This document shows positions 1 through 9,725 of a stretch of 64,000 nucleotides of DNA, piece by piece (position 1 is the first letter of the stretch; the number at the start of each line of letters is the position of its first letter). Both the position numbers and the translations under genes were made by a program. The DNA lies in contig NZ_NESU01000007.1 of the NCBI RefSeq assembly GCF_002287135.1, positions 34,809 to 98,808 of the forward strand, given 5' to 3'. The stretch is from Helicobacter sp. TUL. Its GTDB lineage: Bacteria; Campylobacterota; Campylobacteria; Campylobacterales; Helicobacteraceae. The notes under the pieces are model-generated. The model did no database searches. It was not told the origin of the DNA and worked only from the letters and a program-made list of their open reading frames with translations.

Positions 1-931
1 GATGCTCAAGGTAAGCGATAGCTTGGAGTGCGGCGGTAGCACCATCACCAGCAGCGCACACGACTTGCTTAGAAGCTTGCACGCGCACATCACCAGCAGC
101 AAAAAGCCCAGGGACGCTAGTTTTCATAGATAGATCTACTTTTATGCTATTCCATTCATCGCATTCGCAAAGCATACTGCCATCAGGTTGTTTGAGAATC
201 TGTGTATTGACATCATAACCTACAAACACAAAAACACCAAACACTGCCAAATCTTGCACAGCTCCGCTTTGGATATTTTTGATTGTTACACCTGTTACAC
301 CGCTGTTGTCGCCTTTGATTTCTTCGATTATTGTAGGGGTGATAATCTCAATTTTTGGATTTTCTTTGACATGTTGGATTGTTACAGGTGCCGCACGAAA
401 ACCATCTCGTCTATGGATAAGGTAGATTTTGTTACAGATTCTAGAGAGATAGATTGCTTCTTCAAGTGCTGTATCGCCACCGCCAAGGACTGCTACATCT
501 TTACCTTTGTAAAAAAATCCATCACAAGTCGCGCAAGTGCTTACACCACGTCCCCAAAACACATCTTCACCTTTTACCCCAGATCGTTTTGGTCGCCCAC
601 CTGCTGCAAAAATCACCGCTTTGGCTTCTACGACTTTGCCATCGCTTTGTGTGATTGTAAAAATATCGCCTTGTTTGCTCACCATACTAATTTCTGCCAT
701 TTCGTGCTTCAATCCGAATCTAAAGCATTGCTCTTGCCACGGCTCCATAAAGTCCAAACCGCTTTTTATTTCCTTGACACCTGGATAGTTTTCTATTTCG
801 CTACTGCCTGTGATTTGTCCGCCAGGCATTCCTTTTTCAAATAAAACAACATTTTTTATCCCACCTCGTGTCGCATATAATCCTGCAGTAAGTCCAGCAG
901 GACCACCACCAATAATCGCTAAATCAATCAT
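1..931 (-). CDS. trxB: Thioredoxin reductase, C-terminal end cut by window edge
   Basis: FAD/NADPH flavoenzyme that reduces thioredoxin in the cytosol. The reverse-strand frame is open from ATG at 929-931 to the window edge (310 codons). It shows the N-terminal FAD motif [17 protein letters not shown], the redox-active CATCDG motif near the middle, an NADPH-binding [10 protein letters not shown] stretch and a late AAGDV motif before the edge. Bacterial TrxB is about 310-320 residues, so only a few C-terminal residues should be missing. An AAGGAG ribosome site lies 5-6 bases before the ATG. The neighbouring thioredoxin gene, if present, would be outside the window. Confidence 0.95.
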   Translation of the reverse strand, partial: MIDLAIIGGGPAGLTAGLYATRGGIKNVVLFEKGMPGGQITGSSEIENYPGVKEIKSGLDFMEPWQEQCFRFGLKHEMAEISMVSKQGDIFTITQSDGKVVEAKAVIFAAGGRPKRSGVKGEDVFWGRGVSTCATCDGFFYKGKDVAVLGGGDTALEEAIYLSRICNKIYLIHRRDGFRAAPVTIQHVKENPKIEIITPTIIEEIKGDNSGVTGVTIKNIQSGAVQDLAVFGVFVFVGYDVNTQILKQPDGSMLCECDEWNSIKVDLSMKTSVPGLFAAGDVRVQASKQVVCAAGDGATAALQAIAYLEH

Positions 932-1007
932 TTGTATCTCCTTTGTTTTAGATTTAGAGGATTATATGGCAATGCTTTAAACAAATGATAATTTTTGTTA
1001 TTTATTG

Positions 1008-1853
1008 CTACCACAGCTGAAATTCTGTTTTTGTATTTTTGTATAAACTTCGCGATCTTCCGCCTATGTCGTATTCGACCGCAAAGCCATATTTCACACT
1101 TGCCAAGCCGGATTTTTTGATTTTTGCACCCTCATAGGTTTCTTGTGGCACACTAAGCGCACCCACTGATCCTCCGGTTCTTGGTGCAAGTTTTTTATTG
1201 ACACCTATTTCACTTATCAAATCTCCATCGACATAAAGCGCAAGGTAGGTGATTGTAACAAATTCATCTGTTTTGTTGCTGATATTAAGACCTACACTTC
1301 CTTTGCCTAGATTAAAGGCATTTGCACGCAAGATAATATCATCGTTTTCTATGCTTACTGCTGGCATAGTTTTGTTGGCAAGCACTACACGCGCTGGTGT
1401 ATCGCCACGATTATTTTGGGCATACATATCTGCACCATTAGAGAGGAGAAGGTTTATCATAGCGGTATTTTTTTTGAGCACAGCATAATGCAAGGGTGTG
1501 TTACCTAAATGTTCATCGGCTACATTGACTTTGGCACCCTTTTGTATGAGTTCTTTTGCCATACGCACATCGCCCAATGCGACAACTTTGAGCAATGCAG
1601 TTTCGCCGTGGCACACAGCATTGACATCAGCTCCACGCTCTATGAGCAATCCCACAATTTCAATATTACCCTTACGCGCAGCATCATAAAGCGGTGTGCT
1701 ACCGCGTAGTCTTGCTTCTACATCGGCTCCTAGAGAAATCCCTTTGCGGACTTCTGTATAGTTATTGCTAAATAGCATACTATTGTATCGATCATTTGCT
1801 CCAAAACTCATACTTCCAAAACTTAAACACATAATTAAGACTACAATTCGCAT
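1008..1853 (-). CDS. Secreted ankyrin-repeat protein
   Basis: A 281-residue protein. I start it at the ATG at 1851-1853, because an AGGGGAA ribosome site lies just upstream and the N-terminus MRIVVLIMCLSFGSMSFG is a good signal peptide; upstream Met codons would lie inside the HIT gene. Ankyrin repeats are clear (STPLYDAARKGNIEIVGLLIE, then GETALLKV, then NTPLHYAVLKKNTAMINLLL). The C-terminal half (after about residue 165) is beta-rich and not recognised. It follows the HIT gene by 10 bases and is probably co-transcribed. Periplasmic, protein-binding role inferred from the repeats only. Confidence 0.8.
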   Translation of the reverse strand: MRIVVLIMCLSFGSMSFGANDRYNSMLFSNNYTEVRKGISLGADVEARLRGSTPLYDAARKGNIEIVGLLIERGADVNAVCHGETALLKVVALGDVRMAKELIQKGAKVNVADEHLGNTPLHYAVLKKNTAMINLLLSNGADMYAQNNRGDTPARVVLANKTMPAVSIENDDIILRANAFNLGKGSVGLNISNKTDEFVTITYLALYVDGDLISEIGVNKKLAPRTGGSVGALSVPQETYEGAKIKKSGLASVKYGFAVEYDIGGRSRSLYKNTKTEFQLW

Positions 1854-1863
1854 ATTTTTCCCC

Positions 1864-2349
1864 TTAGTGTAGATGTTTTTTGGCAAGTGTCGCGATTTTT
1901 TCAAAAATTTCATCAAAATCTACCCCATATGTGCGCGCATTAGCCACAGAAGTCATAAAGTTGGTATCTCCTATGTAGCGTGGGACAAAATGGATATGGA
2001 TATGTTCAGGTATTCCTGCTCCACCGGCTTTTTTGATATTCATACCCATATTCACTCCACTCGCACCATATTCATACAAGATTCCAAAGGCTTTTTGACT
2101 TAGGGTTTGTATGTGTATCCAAGCTTTAGAATCCAATAACTCCGGTGAATCACAATGCGTGTGTGGGATAAGCATAAAATGTCCGGGCGTGTAAGGATAG
2201 AGATTCATCACACCAAAACAGACTTCATCACGATAAAACACGCGGTTTTTCTTATCAGATTGAGGATCGGCGCTAATGGCGCAAAACACACAAGATGTGT
2301 CTTTTGATCCAAAATATTCTTTGCGCCACGGAGCATAGATTCTTTGCAT
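1864..2349 (-). CDS. HIT-family nucleotide hydrolase/phosphorylase
   Basis: A 161-residue histidine-triad protein. The catalytic HIHIH motif is at about residues 116-120, and a CVFC zinc-type pair at residues 20-23 is typical of the Ap4A-phosphorylase-like branch. Two ATGs are adjacent (2350-2352 and 2347-2349); the second is better spaced from the AAGGAG site, so I chose it. Family members split dinucleoside polyphosphates or nucleotide conjugates; the substrate here is unknown. It sits directly downstream of murF, the arrangement I recall for H. pylori HP0741-HP0740. Confidence 0.85.
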   Translation of the reverse strand: MQRIYAPWRKEYFGSKDTSCVFCAISADPQSDKKNRVFYRDEVCFGVMNLYPYTPGHFMLIPHTHCDSPELLDSKAWIHIQTLSQKAFGILYEYGASGVNMGMNIKKAGGAGIPEHIHIHFVPRYIGDTNFMTSVANARTYGVDFDEIFEKIATLAKKHLH

Positions 2350-2358
2350 CATTCTCCT

Positions 2359-3831
2359 TTAGATGAAGTTTGGTGCATCATTGCTAAAAAGAATAAGATC
2401 GCCAGGCAAAGTGCAAGCCTTAAGCATACCTTCTAGGGATTCTTTACTATGGAGGATAATTTTTTGTGCTTTTACAATATGTTTAGAAAATATTTTTGCA
2501 TTGAGAGTGCCTGTGATAATGACAATATCAAAAACTTCGTCAAAATATCTTGCAAGTTCGATGTTGGATTCTTGGTTGCTTTCTACAATGCCCGGTGTTA
2601 CGACAACTTTTCGTCCTTCATACAACGACGCCAAACGCGCAGCTTCTAGCATACCTTTGAGATTGCCATTGAAACTATCATCAAGGATAAGCTTTTGATT
2701 TGTAAGAATCTTTTGCAAACGATGTGGCACTGGCTCAAATTTGCTCACACTATGTTGGATATCGCTCATACGCATACCAAGTTCTAATGCCATACTAACA
2801 GCAGCAGCGATATTTCCGACATTAAAAGCTCCCAAGATTTGTGTATGGAATGGATACCAATTTCCCTTATATTCTAGCTCAAAGCTTGTGCCTTCTAGCG
2901 TGGCTTTGACATTTCTACAGCCAGTAGGATAGAAGCTAATAAGCTTCTTTTTTTGTGAATCTAAATCTTTTGGCAGGGTATTTTGTTCAAACACAAAGGC
3001 TTTTCTAAGGCGTGAAGAATTGAGAATCTCAAACTTTGTATTTGTGATATTTTCTAGTGTTTTAAAATATTCTAAATGTTGTGCGCCTACCTCGCCAATG
3101 ATTGTGTATTGTGGTTGCAAGAATTGCGTGATTTCATCAATATCTCCCTTAAGGCGCGCTCCTGCTTCAGCAAGATAGATATCTGCACTATAATCAAGAT
3201 TCTCATTCACATCTGCTATAATGCCTGTAAGTGTATTGACACTGCGCGGTGTCGCATAGACGCTAAAATGTGTGCTAAGAATCTGTTGCAAGAAATTTTT
3301 GATACTCGTTTTTCCAAAACTTGCAGTGATAGCAATAATTTTAAGGCGACTCATCACTTCTAGCTTGTCTTTGGCAATTTGTCTGTATTGCTTGAGTAGC
3401 ACGCGCTCATAGAGATTAGATACTACCAGTGCAAACACTAATGGCAAGAGATTCATAAAGGGATTAGAGGTTTCAAATAAGATTCCCAATCCTTCATCAA
3501 GCAAGACAAAAAGCAAACACAAAGCAAAAAAGCGTTGCACGCGTTTGGTAAATTTGAGTGGCTTATCTTGTTTAAAACGCCATATTCCAAGAGCTATGAG
3601 CAGTGCAATAGCAATGAGCATAACATATTCTGTATATCCTTGAATCTGTAGCGCAGTGGCAAGGGAAAGTGGCAAGAGAAAAAACCATATATGCCACATA
3701 AATTTATGGTGCATAAAAATAATGCGATACAGGCTGTAGTTATACCATTGCAAGAGTGTAATCAGATAATACGCAAACTCAAAATTTAGCAAAAATCTTG
3801 CTACGATACCGATAAAATATTCTATAGTCAT
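2359..3831 (-). CDS. murF: MurF, UDP-MurNAc-tripeptide-D-Ala-D-Ala ligase
   Basis: A 490-residue Mur ligase, the last cytoplasmic step of peptidoglycan precursor synthesis: adds D-Ala-D-Ala to UDP-MurNAc-tripeptide using ATP. The N-terminal 150 residues hold several membrane segments, an extension seen in Helicobacter/Campylobacter MurF but not in E. coli. The ATP loop reads ITASFGKTSIKN (about residue 168), a variant of the usual GTNGKT. The central domain has the EAGA and GEVGAQH motifs, and the C-terminal domain has DDSFNGN. It follows the acylphosphatase gene by 10 bases and sits in a cluster with ddl, which makes its D-Ala-D-Ala substrate. Confidence 0.92.
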   Translation of the reverse strand: MTIEYFIGIVARFLLNFEFAYYLITLLQWYNYSLYRIIFMHHKFMWHIWFFLLPLSLATALQIQGYTEYVMLIAIALLIALGIWRFKQDKPLKFTKRVQRFFALCLLFVLLDEGLGILFETSNPFMNLLPLVFALVVSNLYERVLLKQYRQIAKDKLEVMSRLKIIAITASFGKTSIKNFLQQILSTHFSVYATPRSVNTLTGIIADVNENLDYSADIYLAEAGARLKGDIDEITQFLQPQYTIIGEVGAQHLEYFKTLENITNTKFEILNSSRLRKAFVFEQNTLPKDLDSQKKKLISFYPTGCRNVKATLEGTSFELEYKGNWYPFHTQILGAFNVGNIAAAVSMALELGMRMSDIQHSVSKFEPVPHRLQKILTNQKLILDDSFNGNLKGMLEAARLASLYEGRKVVVTPGIVESNQESNIELARYFDEVFDIVIITGTLNAKIFSKHIVKAQKIILHSKESLEGMLKACTLPGDLILFSNDAPNFI

Positions 3832-3841
3832 ACTTTCTCAC

Positions 3842-4111
3842 TTATTTTAAAATTACAAATCCGCTAAATTCACGCGGTGCTATTTTTTGGGATTGTATAT
3901 GCACCACATCGGAACGCTCCGGACCACTTTTTAGATACTGCATAAATGTATCGAGCACTTTTTGTTCCCCTTGGGCATAGATTTCTACACTGCCATCTTC
4001 GAGGTTGCGCGTGCTTCCTTGTATAGAGAGTTTGTCAGCGTGGTATTTGGCAAACTTTCTGTATCCCACGCCTTGCACTTTTCCAAAAACTAAAATGTAA
4101 TATGTTTGCAT
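3842..4111 (-). CDS. acyP: Acylphosphatase
   Basis: An 89-residue protein of the usual acylphosphatase size. It shows the phosphate-binding GKVQGVGYRKF loop (residues 10-20, with the catalytic Arg) and the catalytic Asn in the TRNLEDGSVEI strand. It hydrolyses acyl-phosphates such as acetyl- or carbamoyl-phosphate in the cytosol. The start codon directly abuts the stop of the upstream hydrolase (TAAATG), so translation is likely coupled. I recall ddl-hydrolase-murF as contiguous in H. pylori; acyP appears to be an extra gene within that cluster. Confidence 0.92.
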   Translation of the reverse strand: MQTYYILVFGKVQGVGYRKFAKYHADKLSIQGSTRNLEDGSVEIYAQGEQKVLDTFMQYLKSGPERSDVVHIQSQKIAPREFSGFVILK

Positions 4112-4864
4112 TTATACTCCTTGTGATATGGCATTTTGATAAAGAGATTCTATCTTGTTGGCTTGTTTGAGAAAAAAGAAATGATCTCCTTTGAGCACAA
4201 AAAAACGGCTATGAGTTAAAAGCGAGGCTATTTTTTCTCCACTGCTTAGTGGGGTGGCGCTATCATCTTTGCCCCAAAATATATAGGCTTGTGCCTTGCA
4301 TTGCAAAAACAAGGGGGCAAAATCTTCATCTACCACATTTTTAAAGGTTTGATACATTGCTTCATTGAGGTTGTTGGCGTCTTTGGATCGCAAAAAGGTT
4401 GCGTTGATACCAAGGCTTTTGCAAAGTTTTGCAAGGAATATTTTGGAGCGCACCTTAAGGGATTTTTGGACTACTATCCCTGCACTGCTTAAAAGAATAA
4501 GTTGTGTTTTGGCAAGAATGGTTGCAATCTTGCCACCAAAGGAATGCCCAACCATGATGTATTCTTGTGAATCTAGCTCACTAAAATGTGTGCGTATATA
4601 AGAAAGAAAAGATTCTATAATCTTGGCATAATCGTGTGTGTAGAGAATGTGGGTATTTGGACTTGCCCCAAAACCGGGTAAATCAATATAAAGATGCACA
4701 TAATCCCTAAAACTTTCCCCAAAAGCAAGTTTCATAAGCTCCTTGTTGCTTCCCCACCCATGCAAAAATACAAGCACACCACGAGGATTTGTAATGTGTA
4801 GATTCTGCAATACATAACTAATGCTAAAAGTGTTATGGTTATAAGAAATTTGTGCGCTTGCCAT
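4112..4864 (-). CDS. Alpha/beta-hydrolase
   Basis: A 250-residue alpha/beta-hydrolase. It has an oxyanion-region FLHGWGSNKE motif near residue 33, a nucleophile elbow GHSFGG near residue 107, an acid-region DDSATP near residue 200 and a catalytic His in the KGDHFFF motif near residue 227, so the triad looks complete. The equivalent gene beside ddl in H. pylori (HP0739) was annotated as a dienoate hydrolase, but nothing here fixes the substrate. It lies between ddl and acyP in one operon. Confidence 0.85.
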   Translation of the reverse strand: MASAQISYNHNTFSISYVLQNLHITNPRGVLVFLHGWGSNKELMKLAFGESFRDYVHLYIDLPGFGASPNTHILYTHDYAKIIESFLSYIRTHFSELDSQEYIMVGHSFGGKIATILAKTQLILLSSAGIVVQKSLKVRSKIFLAKLCKSLGINATFLRSKDANNLNEAMYQTFKNVVDEDFAPLFLQCKAQAYIFWGKDDSATPLSSGEKIASLLTHSRFFVLKGDHFFFLKQANKIESLYQNAISQGV

Positions 4865-4869
4865 AATTG

Positions 4870-5919
4870 TTATTTGCCCTTGGCTCTTTGGATTTGTTCT
4901 ATATATTTATAGCTTGGCTTAATGCGCTTTGAATGCGGGAGATTTGCACTAAGTGCTTGGAGAGTGCCTAGAAAATCTGCAAAAAGATAATGCGCACCAG
5001 AACCAGGGATTGGATTAATCTCATTGAGATAGACACGATCTTGTATCACAAAAAAATCACAGCGTATCAGTGCGCCCTCAAATGCATCAGTGTAGATTTT
5101 TTTGAAATTTTCTTGCAATTCTTGCTCTAGTGTTGGGGATATATCAGCGCGTAGCACTTGTTGTGTGCGCGAAAAATCTAAATATTTGTCCTCAAAATTT
5201 AAAAATTGCTTTTTGGAAGGCTCTTCAACGATAGAAAACACCCATTCTTCCCCAATCTTGCACCCTGCGAGATTATATTCTTTGACATTTTCGATAAATG
5301 GCTCAACAAGCACACGCGTATCATATTCAAATGCGCTATCAAGTCCATAGCGTAATTCACTTTCTTGTGTGACTACACTCACGCCAATAGAGCTACCAAG
5401 TCTTGCGGGTTTGATAATCACAGGATATGGGATTGTGAGTGGCGGTGTGTCTTGCTGTGTGAGTATTTGGGATTCTAGAGTGAGCACACCCCTTTGGGCT
5501 GCAAAAAGTTTTGTGAGGGATTTATCAAAACTCAAAACACAAGCTTGCACGCGTGGCGCGATATAAGGGATTACAAAAAATTCACAAATCGCACTTAGTG
5601 TGCCATCTTCGCCATCAGCTCCGTGTATGAGGCTATATAAAACTGCAATTTTAAGAATCTTTGGTTTATTAAATAAGCCCTGTGGATAGTAAAAGCCACC
5701 ATTGCCCAAAAACAGCTCCTTGGCTTTTGTTTTATATAAGCCTTGGGCAAAAAATGAGGATTTCATATATTCGTGTGGAATAAGCCAAAAGCGATGATCG
5801 CCATCTAAGAAAATATAGTGTTCTATGTATGTGCCAAGCGTTTTTTTCAGTGCGATTGTGCTAACAATGCTAATCTCATGCTCATAACTTGCTCCACCAA
5901 ATACTATACTAATACCCAT
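4870..5919 (-). CDS. ddl: D-alanine-D-alanine ligase
   Basis: A 349-residue ATP-grasp ligase that joins two D-alanines for peptidoglycan. It shows the N-terminal VFGGASYEHEISIVS motif, the ATP-grasp segment PVIIKPARLGSSIGVSVV and the metal-binding YLNEINPIPGSGAH near residue 300. It starts at ATG 5919 after an AAAGGAA ribosome site. It leads the ddl-hydrolase-acyP-murF-HIT-ankyrin run with gaps of 10 bases or less, so the whole set is probably one transcript. Confidence 0.95.
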   Translation of the reverse strand: MGISIVFGGASYEHEISIVSTIALKKTLGTYIEHYIFLDGDHRFWLIPHEYMKSSFFAQGLYKTKAKELFLGNGGFYYPQGLFNKPKILKIAVLYSLIHGADGEDGTLSAICEFFVIPYIAPRVQACVLSFDKSLTKLFAAQRGVLTLESQILTQQDTPPLTIPYPVIIKPARLGSSIGVSVVTQESELRYGLDSAFEYDTRVLVEPFIENVKEYNLAGCKIGEEWVFSIVEEPSKKQFLNFEDKYLDFSRTQQVLRADISPTLEQELQENFKKIYTDAFEGALIRCDFFVIQDRVYLNEINPIPGSGAHYLFADFLGTLQALSANLPHSKRIKPSYKYIEQIQRAKGK

Positions 5920-5977
5920 TATATTCCTTTGCTACAATTTGAGGCTGGATTGTAGCTTGAAATAACTAAAAAGATTA

Positions 5978-7098
5978 TTATGTGTGTTTGTTTATGAGGT
6001 TTTTGCCAAAAGCTATGCATGGCTTTTCGATATATTTATGTAAGAGATAGGCAAAAGCCACGACAACACAGAGATTGGCTAATAGATACAGGTTTGCCAA
6101 AAGAACATTATGAAAGTTGATATAGAGTTGTTCATTTATGCGAATCATCTCCCAATAGCCATATTTGGCAAGGAGACTTATTATTGCTTTGATAATACTA
6201 ATGATGAAATAATGGGAGATATAAATACTATATGAGAGTGTGCCAAGAAATAGAAATACTCTGGTTTCTAGTATATAGGTAATCCCCCCCCCCCCTTATA
6301 GGCTGTATTTTTCCAATATGAGCTTAATCCAAAGATAAGCACTAAGCCACTAAAGATAAACACTGCATATTGTCCCTGACCGGAAGTAATGATATAGACA
6401 CTTGTAATAATGATAAGAGCTTCCAGGATTGTAAGCAATAAGGGTGATAAGGGTTTTGTTTTGCAGAGGGTAAAAACCCAATACACAAGCGCACCACTAC
6501 AAAAATATAAAATTCCAGAGACACCCTCGATTCTTACAAATCCTATAAGATGAAAATACGCAAAACTAGCGCCAAGAAGCATGATTGTATAACGCGCAAA
6601 CTTTGGGATAAACATTAAGATTCCAAAAAATATATAAAGATACCATTCTACGCTTAAGCTCCACGCAGGATTATTAAATGAGAGTGGATATGTCCAAGAG
6701 AGCCAAGATTGCAGCAAGAATAGATTAGGTAAAATTTGGTCAAAGCCCCTATCTCCACTGAAAGGAATATTTTTAAAAAATAAACCAAAATGATGATAAA
6801 GGACATAATTTAGGCACTCTAAGGCTATAAAACACACAAGCATGAGATAATATAAGGGCAAGATTCTAAAGCCTCGTGCAATCATGAAGTGCTTGAAGCT
6901 AAATGTGGCTTTATCATAGACATAAGCTATAACAAAACCACTTAATGCAAAGAAAAATGGCACAAACAGCGAGGAATGGCGAAAAAAATCCCACTCACTC
7001 ACAGCCGAGCTAATGTATAAATGATGAACTACTACACTAATAGCAGCAACGCCTCTAAAGCTATCTAATGCCCCTAAATGTATGTTTTTTATTCCCAT
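5978..7098 (-). pseudogene. Acyltransferase-3 family membrane protein, phase-variable, out of frame here
   Basis: Membrane-bound O-acyltransferase (acyltransferase 3 family) that would acetylate a surface sugar. The open frame from ATG 7098 runs 276 residues with the family N-terminus (DSFRGVAAISVVVHHLY) and many TM segments, then enters a run of 12 G (12 C on the plus strand, 6284-6295) and stops at 6268. Downstream of the tract the frame beginning ATT ACC TAT stays open to TAA at 5978-5980 and encodes the missing family end (FLGTLSYSIYISHYF, final TM, KYIEKP). A tract of 10 or 13 G restores one continuous protein (373 residues at 13 G). No strong ribosome site is visible; the start lies 12 bases after the nifU stop. 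Confidence 0.88.
6284..6295. repeat. Homopolymer C12/G12 tract, contingency locus
   Basis: Twelve consecutive C on the plus strand inside the acyltransferase gene. Slipped-strand mispairing here would switch the gene between in-frame (10 or 13) and out-of-frame (11 or 12). The current length is out of frame. Confidence 0.9.
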
Positions 7099-7110
7099 GT
7101 ATCATCGTTA

Positions 7111-8091
7111 TTAGATTGGAAATACGCGGATACTTGGATCAAGGTTTTCTTGCAATACAGATTCTATAGCAAAGAGTGTCCCTGTCGCACCACTTGCGCA
7201 GCCGCTGCATGCTCCAAGATAGCGTATATACACATCAATATGTCCATCACTAGAATCTTTGATATCCAAAATTTCCATATTACCGCCATCCATCATAAGC
7301 ATTGGACGCACTTGCGCATCGATAAGAGAATCTACCGCTTTAACTTTTTGCACCATTGTCATATCTTTAAACGCTAATTCTCCACTCGCGCTTTTTGCGA
7401 CATTATCTTTGAGTGCTTCGCGCTCCATTTCTGCACGCACATCAGCAAGAATATCCACAAGGTAATATTCACGCTTTTCGTGCCCACCGGGTTTGACACA
7501 ACTTTTGCAAAATGCCCCTGCCTTAGTGTAGTTTGTGATTTCTTCTACGGTTTTAAGGTCATTAAGTCTAATAACTTCTTTGATTGTTGAGAGACTTACA
7601 CGCGCACATTCACATACGATGATCTCATCTTCAAAGTCTTCCTCACTTTTACCTAAATACATTCCTGCTGCTTTTTTGATCACATCATATGCCATAACTG
7701 AACAATGCATTTTTTGCCCTGGGACAGCTGGTGTGTCGGGATCATCACGCAATGCGCGCTCCACATCAAGATTAGTAATCTTAACAGCATCTTGCACTTT
7801 TTTACCAAGACAAAGTTCTACCATCATATCGCTACTTGCAATAGCCGTGCCACAGCCAAAACTTTTGAATTTTGCGTCAATAATCACATCATTTGAATCT
7901 ACAAGCCAATACAATCGCACCGCATCACCACAAGATTCTGCGCCATAGTCTGCAACGATAAGTTTTGCACCTCTAGCATCTGCATCTTTTTGTGTCAATA
8001 CGCCTAAATGTGTAGGGTTATCCATTCTTTCACTAACTTTTTTACTATATGCGTCCCAAAGCGCACCACCGAGTAAGTCATTTTTTGCCAT
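7111..8091 (-). CDS. nifU: NifU-type Fe-S cluster assembly scaffold
   Basis: A 326-residue three-domain NifU. The N-terminal IscU-like domain has scaffold cysteines near residues 54, 80 and 130 (ESCGD, FGCGT, HCS). The central BFD-like [2Fe-2S] domain has CECARVS near residue 160 and CKSCVKPGGH near 195. The C-terminal Nfu domain has GACSGCASGATG near residue 291. In Helicobacter NifU works with NifS as the housekeeping Fe-S machinery. The ribosome site AAGGAAG precedes ATG 8091. It is separated from nifS by 164 bases that contain a hairpin. Confidence 0.95.
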   Translation of the reverse strand: MAKNDLLGGALWDAYSKKVSERMDNPTHLGVLTQKDADARGAKLIVADYGAESCGDAVRLYWLVDSNDVIIDAKFKSFGCGTAIASSDMMVELCLGKKVQDAVKITNLDVERALRDDPDTPAVPGQKMHCSVMAYDVIKKAAGMYLGKSEEDFEDEIIVCECARVSLSTIKEVIRLNDLKTVEEITNYTKAGAFCKSCVKPGGHEKREYYLVDILADVRAEMEREALKDNVAKSASGELAFKDMTMVQKVKAVDSLIDAQVRPMLMMDGGNMEILDIKDSSDGHIDVYIRYLGACSGCASGATGTLFAIESVLQENLDPSIRVFPI

Positions 8092-8217
8092 TTTTCTTCC
8101 TTAATTGTTATTATGTTAAGAATTTGTTTTGTGTATTCATTTGTAATGATTAGCACAATTTTGGACGGATACTTTCTGCCCAAAAGTGTGCCAAGCAACT
8201 TAACTTGACTAAAAATC

Positions 8218-8248
8218 AAAGAGAATCTAATCTTACTAGATTCTCTTT
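8218..8248 (-). terminator. Hairpin after nifS, likely terminator or attenuator
   Basis: A perfect 12-bp inverted repeat (arms AAAGAGAATCTA and TAGATTCTCTTT) with a 7-base loop, starting 7 bases after the nifS stop. On the minus strand it is followed by GATTTTT. It would end or reduce transcription from nifS into nifU. Each arm contains the recurrent heptamer AGAATCT/AGATTCT. Confidence 0.7.
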
Positions 8249-8255
8249 ATGGTAT

Positions 8256-9503
<1,248 letters not shown>

Positions 9504-9548
9504 TTATTAATATATAGTTGTCCTTTTTTTTGAATCTAAAAAATGTTT

Positions 9549-9564
9549 TGGGTATTAAAATTGC
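9549..9564 (+). promoter_or_regulatory. Candidate sigma-54 promoter for flgL
   Basis: GG at 9551-9552 and GC at 9563-9564 are separated by exactly 10 bases, within TTGGGTATTAAAATTGCTTT, close to the -24/-12 RpoN consensus. Hook-filament junction genes of Helicobacter are, as I recall, RpoN-dependent. The leader to the flgL start would be about 150 bases, which is long. Confidence 0.5.
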
Positions 9565-9644
9565 TTTATGCAATGCAGCAAGTATGTATTAAAGAGCTAT
9601 GAGGGAGAGTTAGTAGGAAAATATGGAATGGAAAATGCAGGTTT

Positions 9645-9673
9645 TTGACATAGACATTAAATTTCACTATGAT
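9645..9673 (+). promoter_or_regulatory. Candidate sigma-70 promoter for flgL
   Basis: TTGACA at 9645-9650 and TATGAT at 9668-9673 are 17 bases apart, an unusually complete vegetative promoter for Helicobacter, where -35 boxes are often weak. It would start transcription about 45 bases before flgL. Confidence 0.5.
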
Positions 9674-9725
9674 AATTGCGATATTTGTGTAGGATTTTAC
9701 CTTTTGTAAGGGGGTTGTGAGAACA

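Noticed and set aside
188..844. Plus-strand ORF of 218 codons
   Set aside because: It is the antisense shadow of trxB, which has full family motifs on the minus strand.
6342..6524. 60-codon minus-strand ORF within the acyltransferase
   Set aside because: Alternative frame of the acyltransferase gene; no independent start signal.
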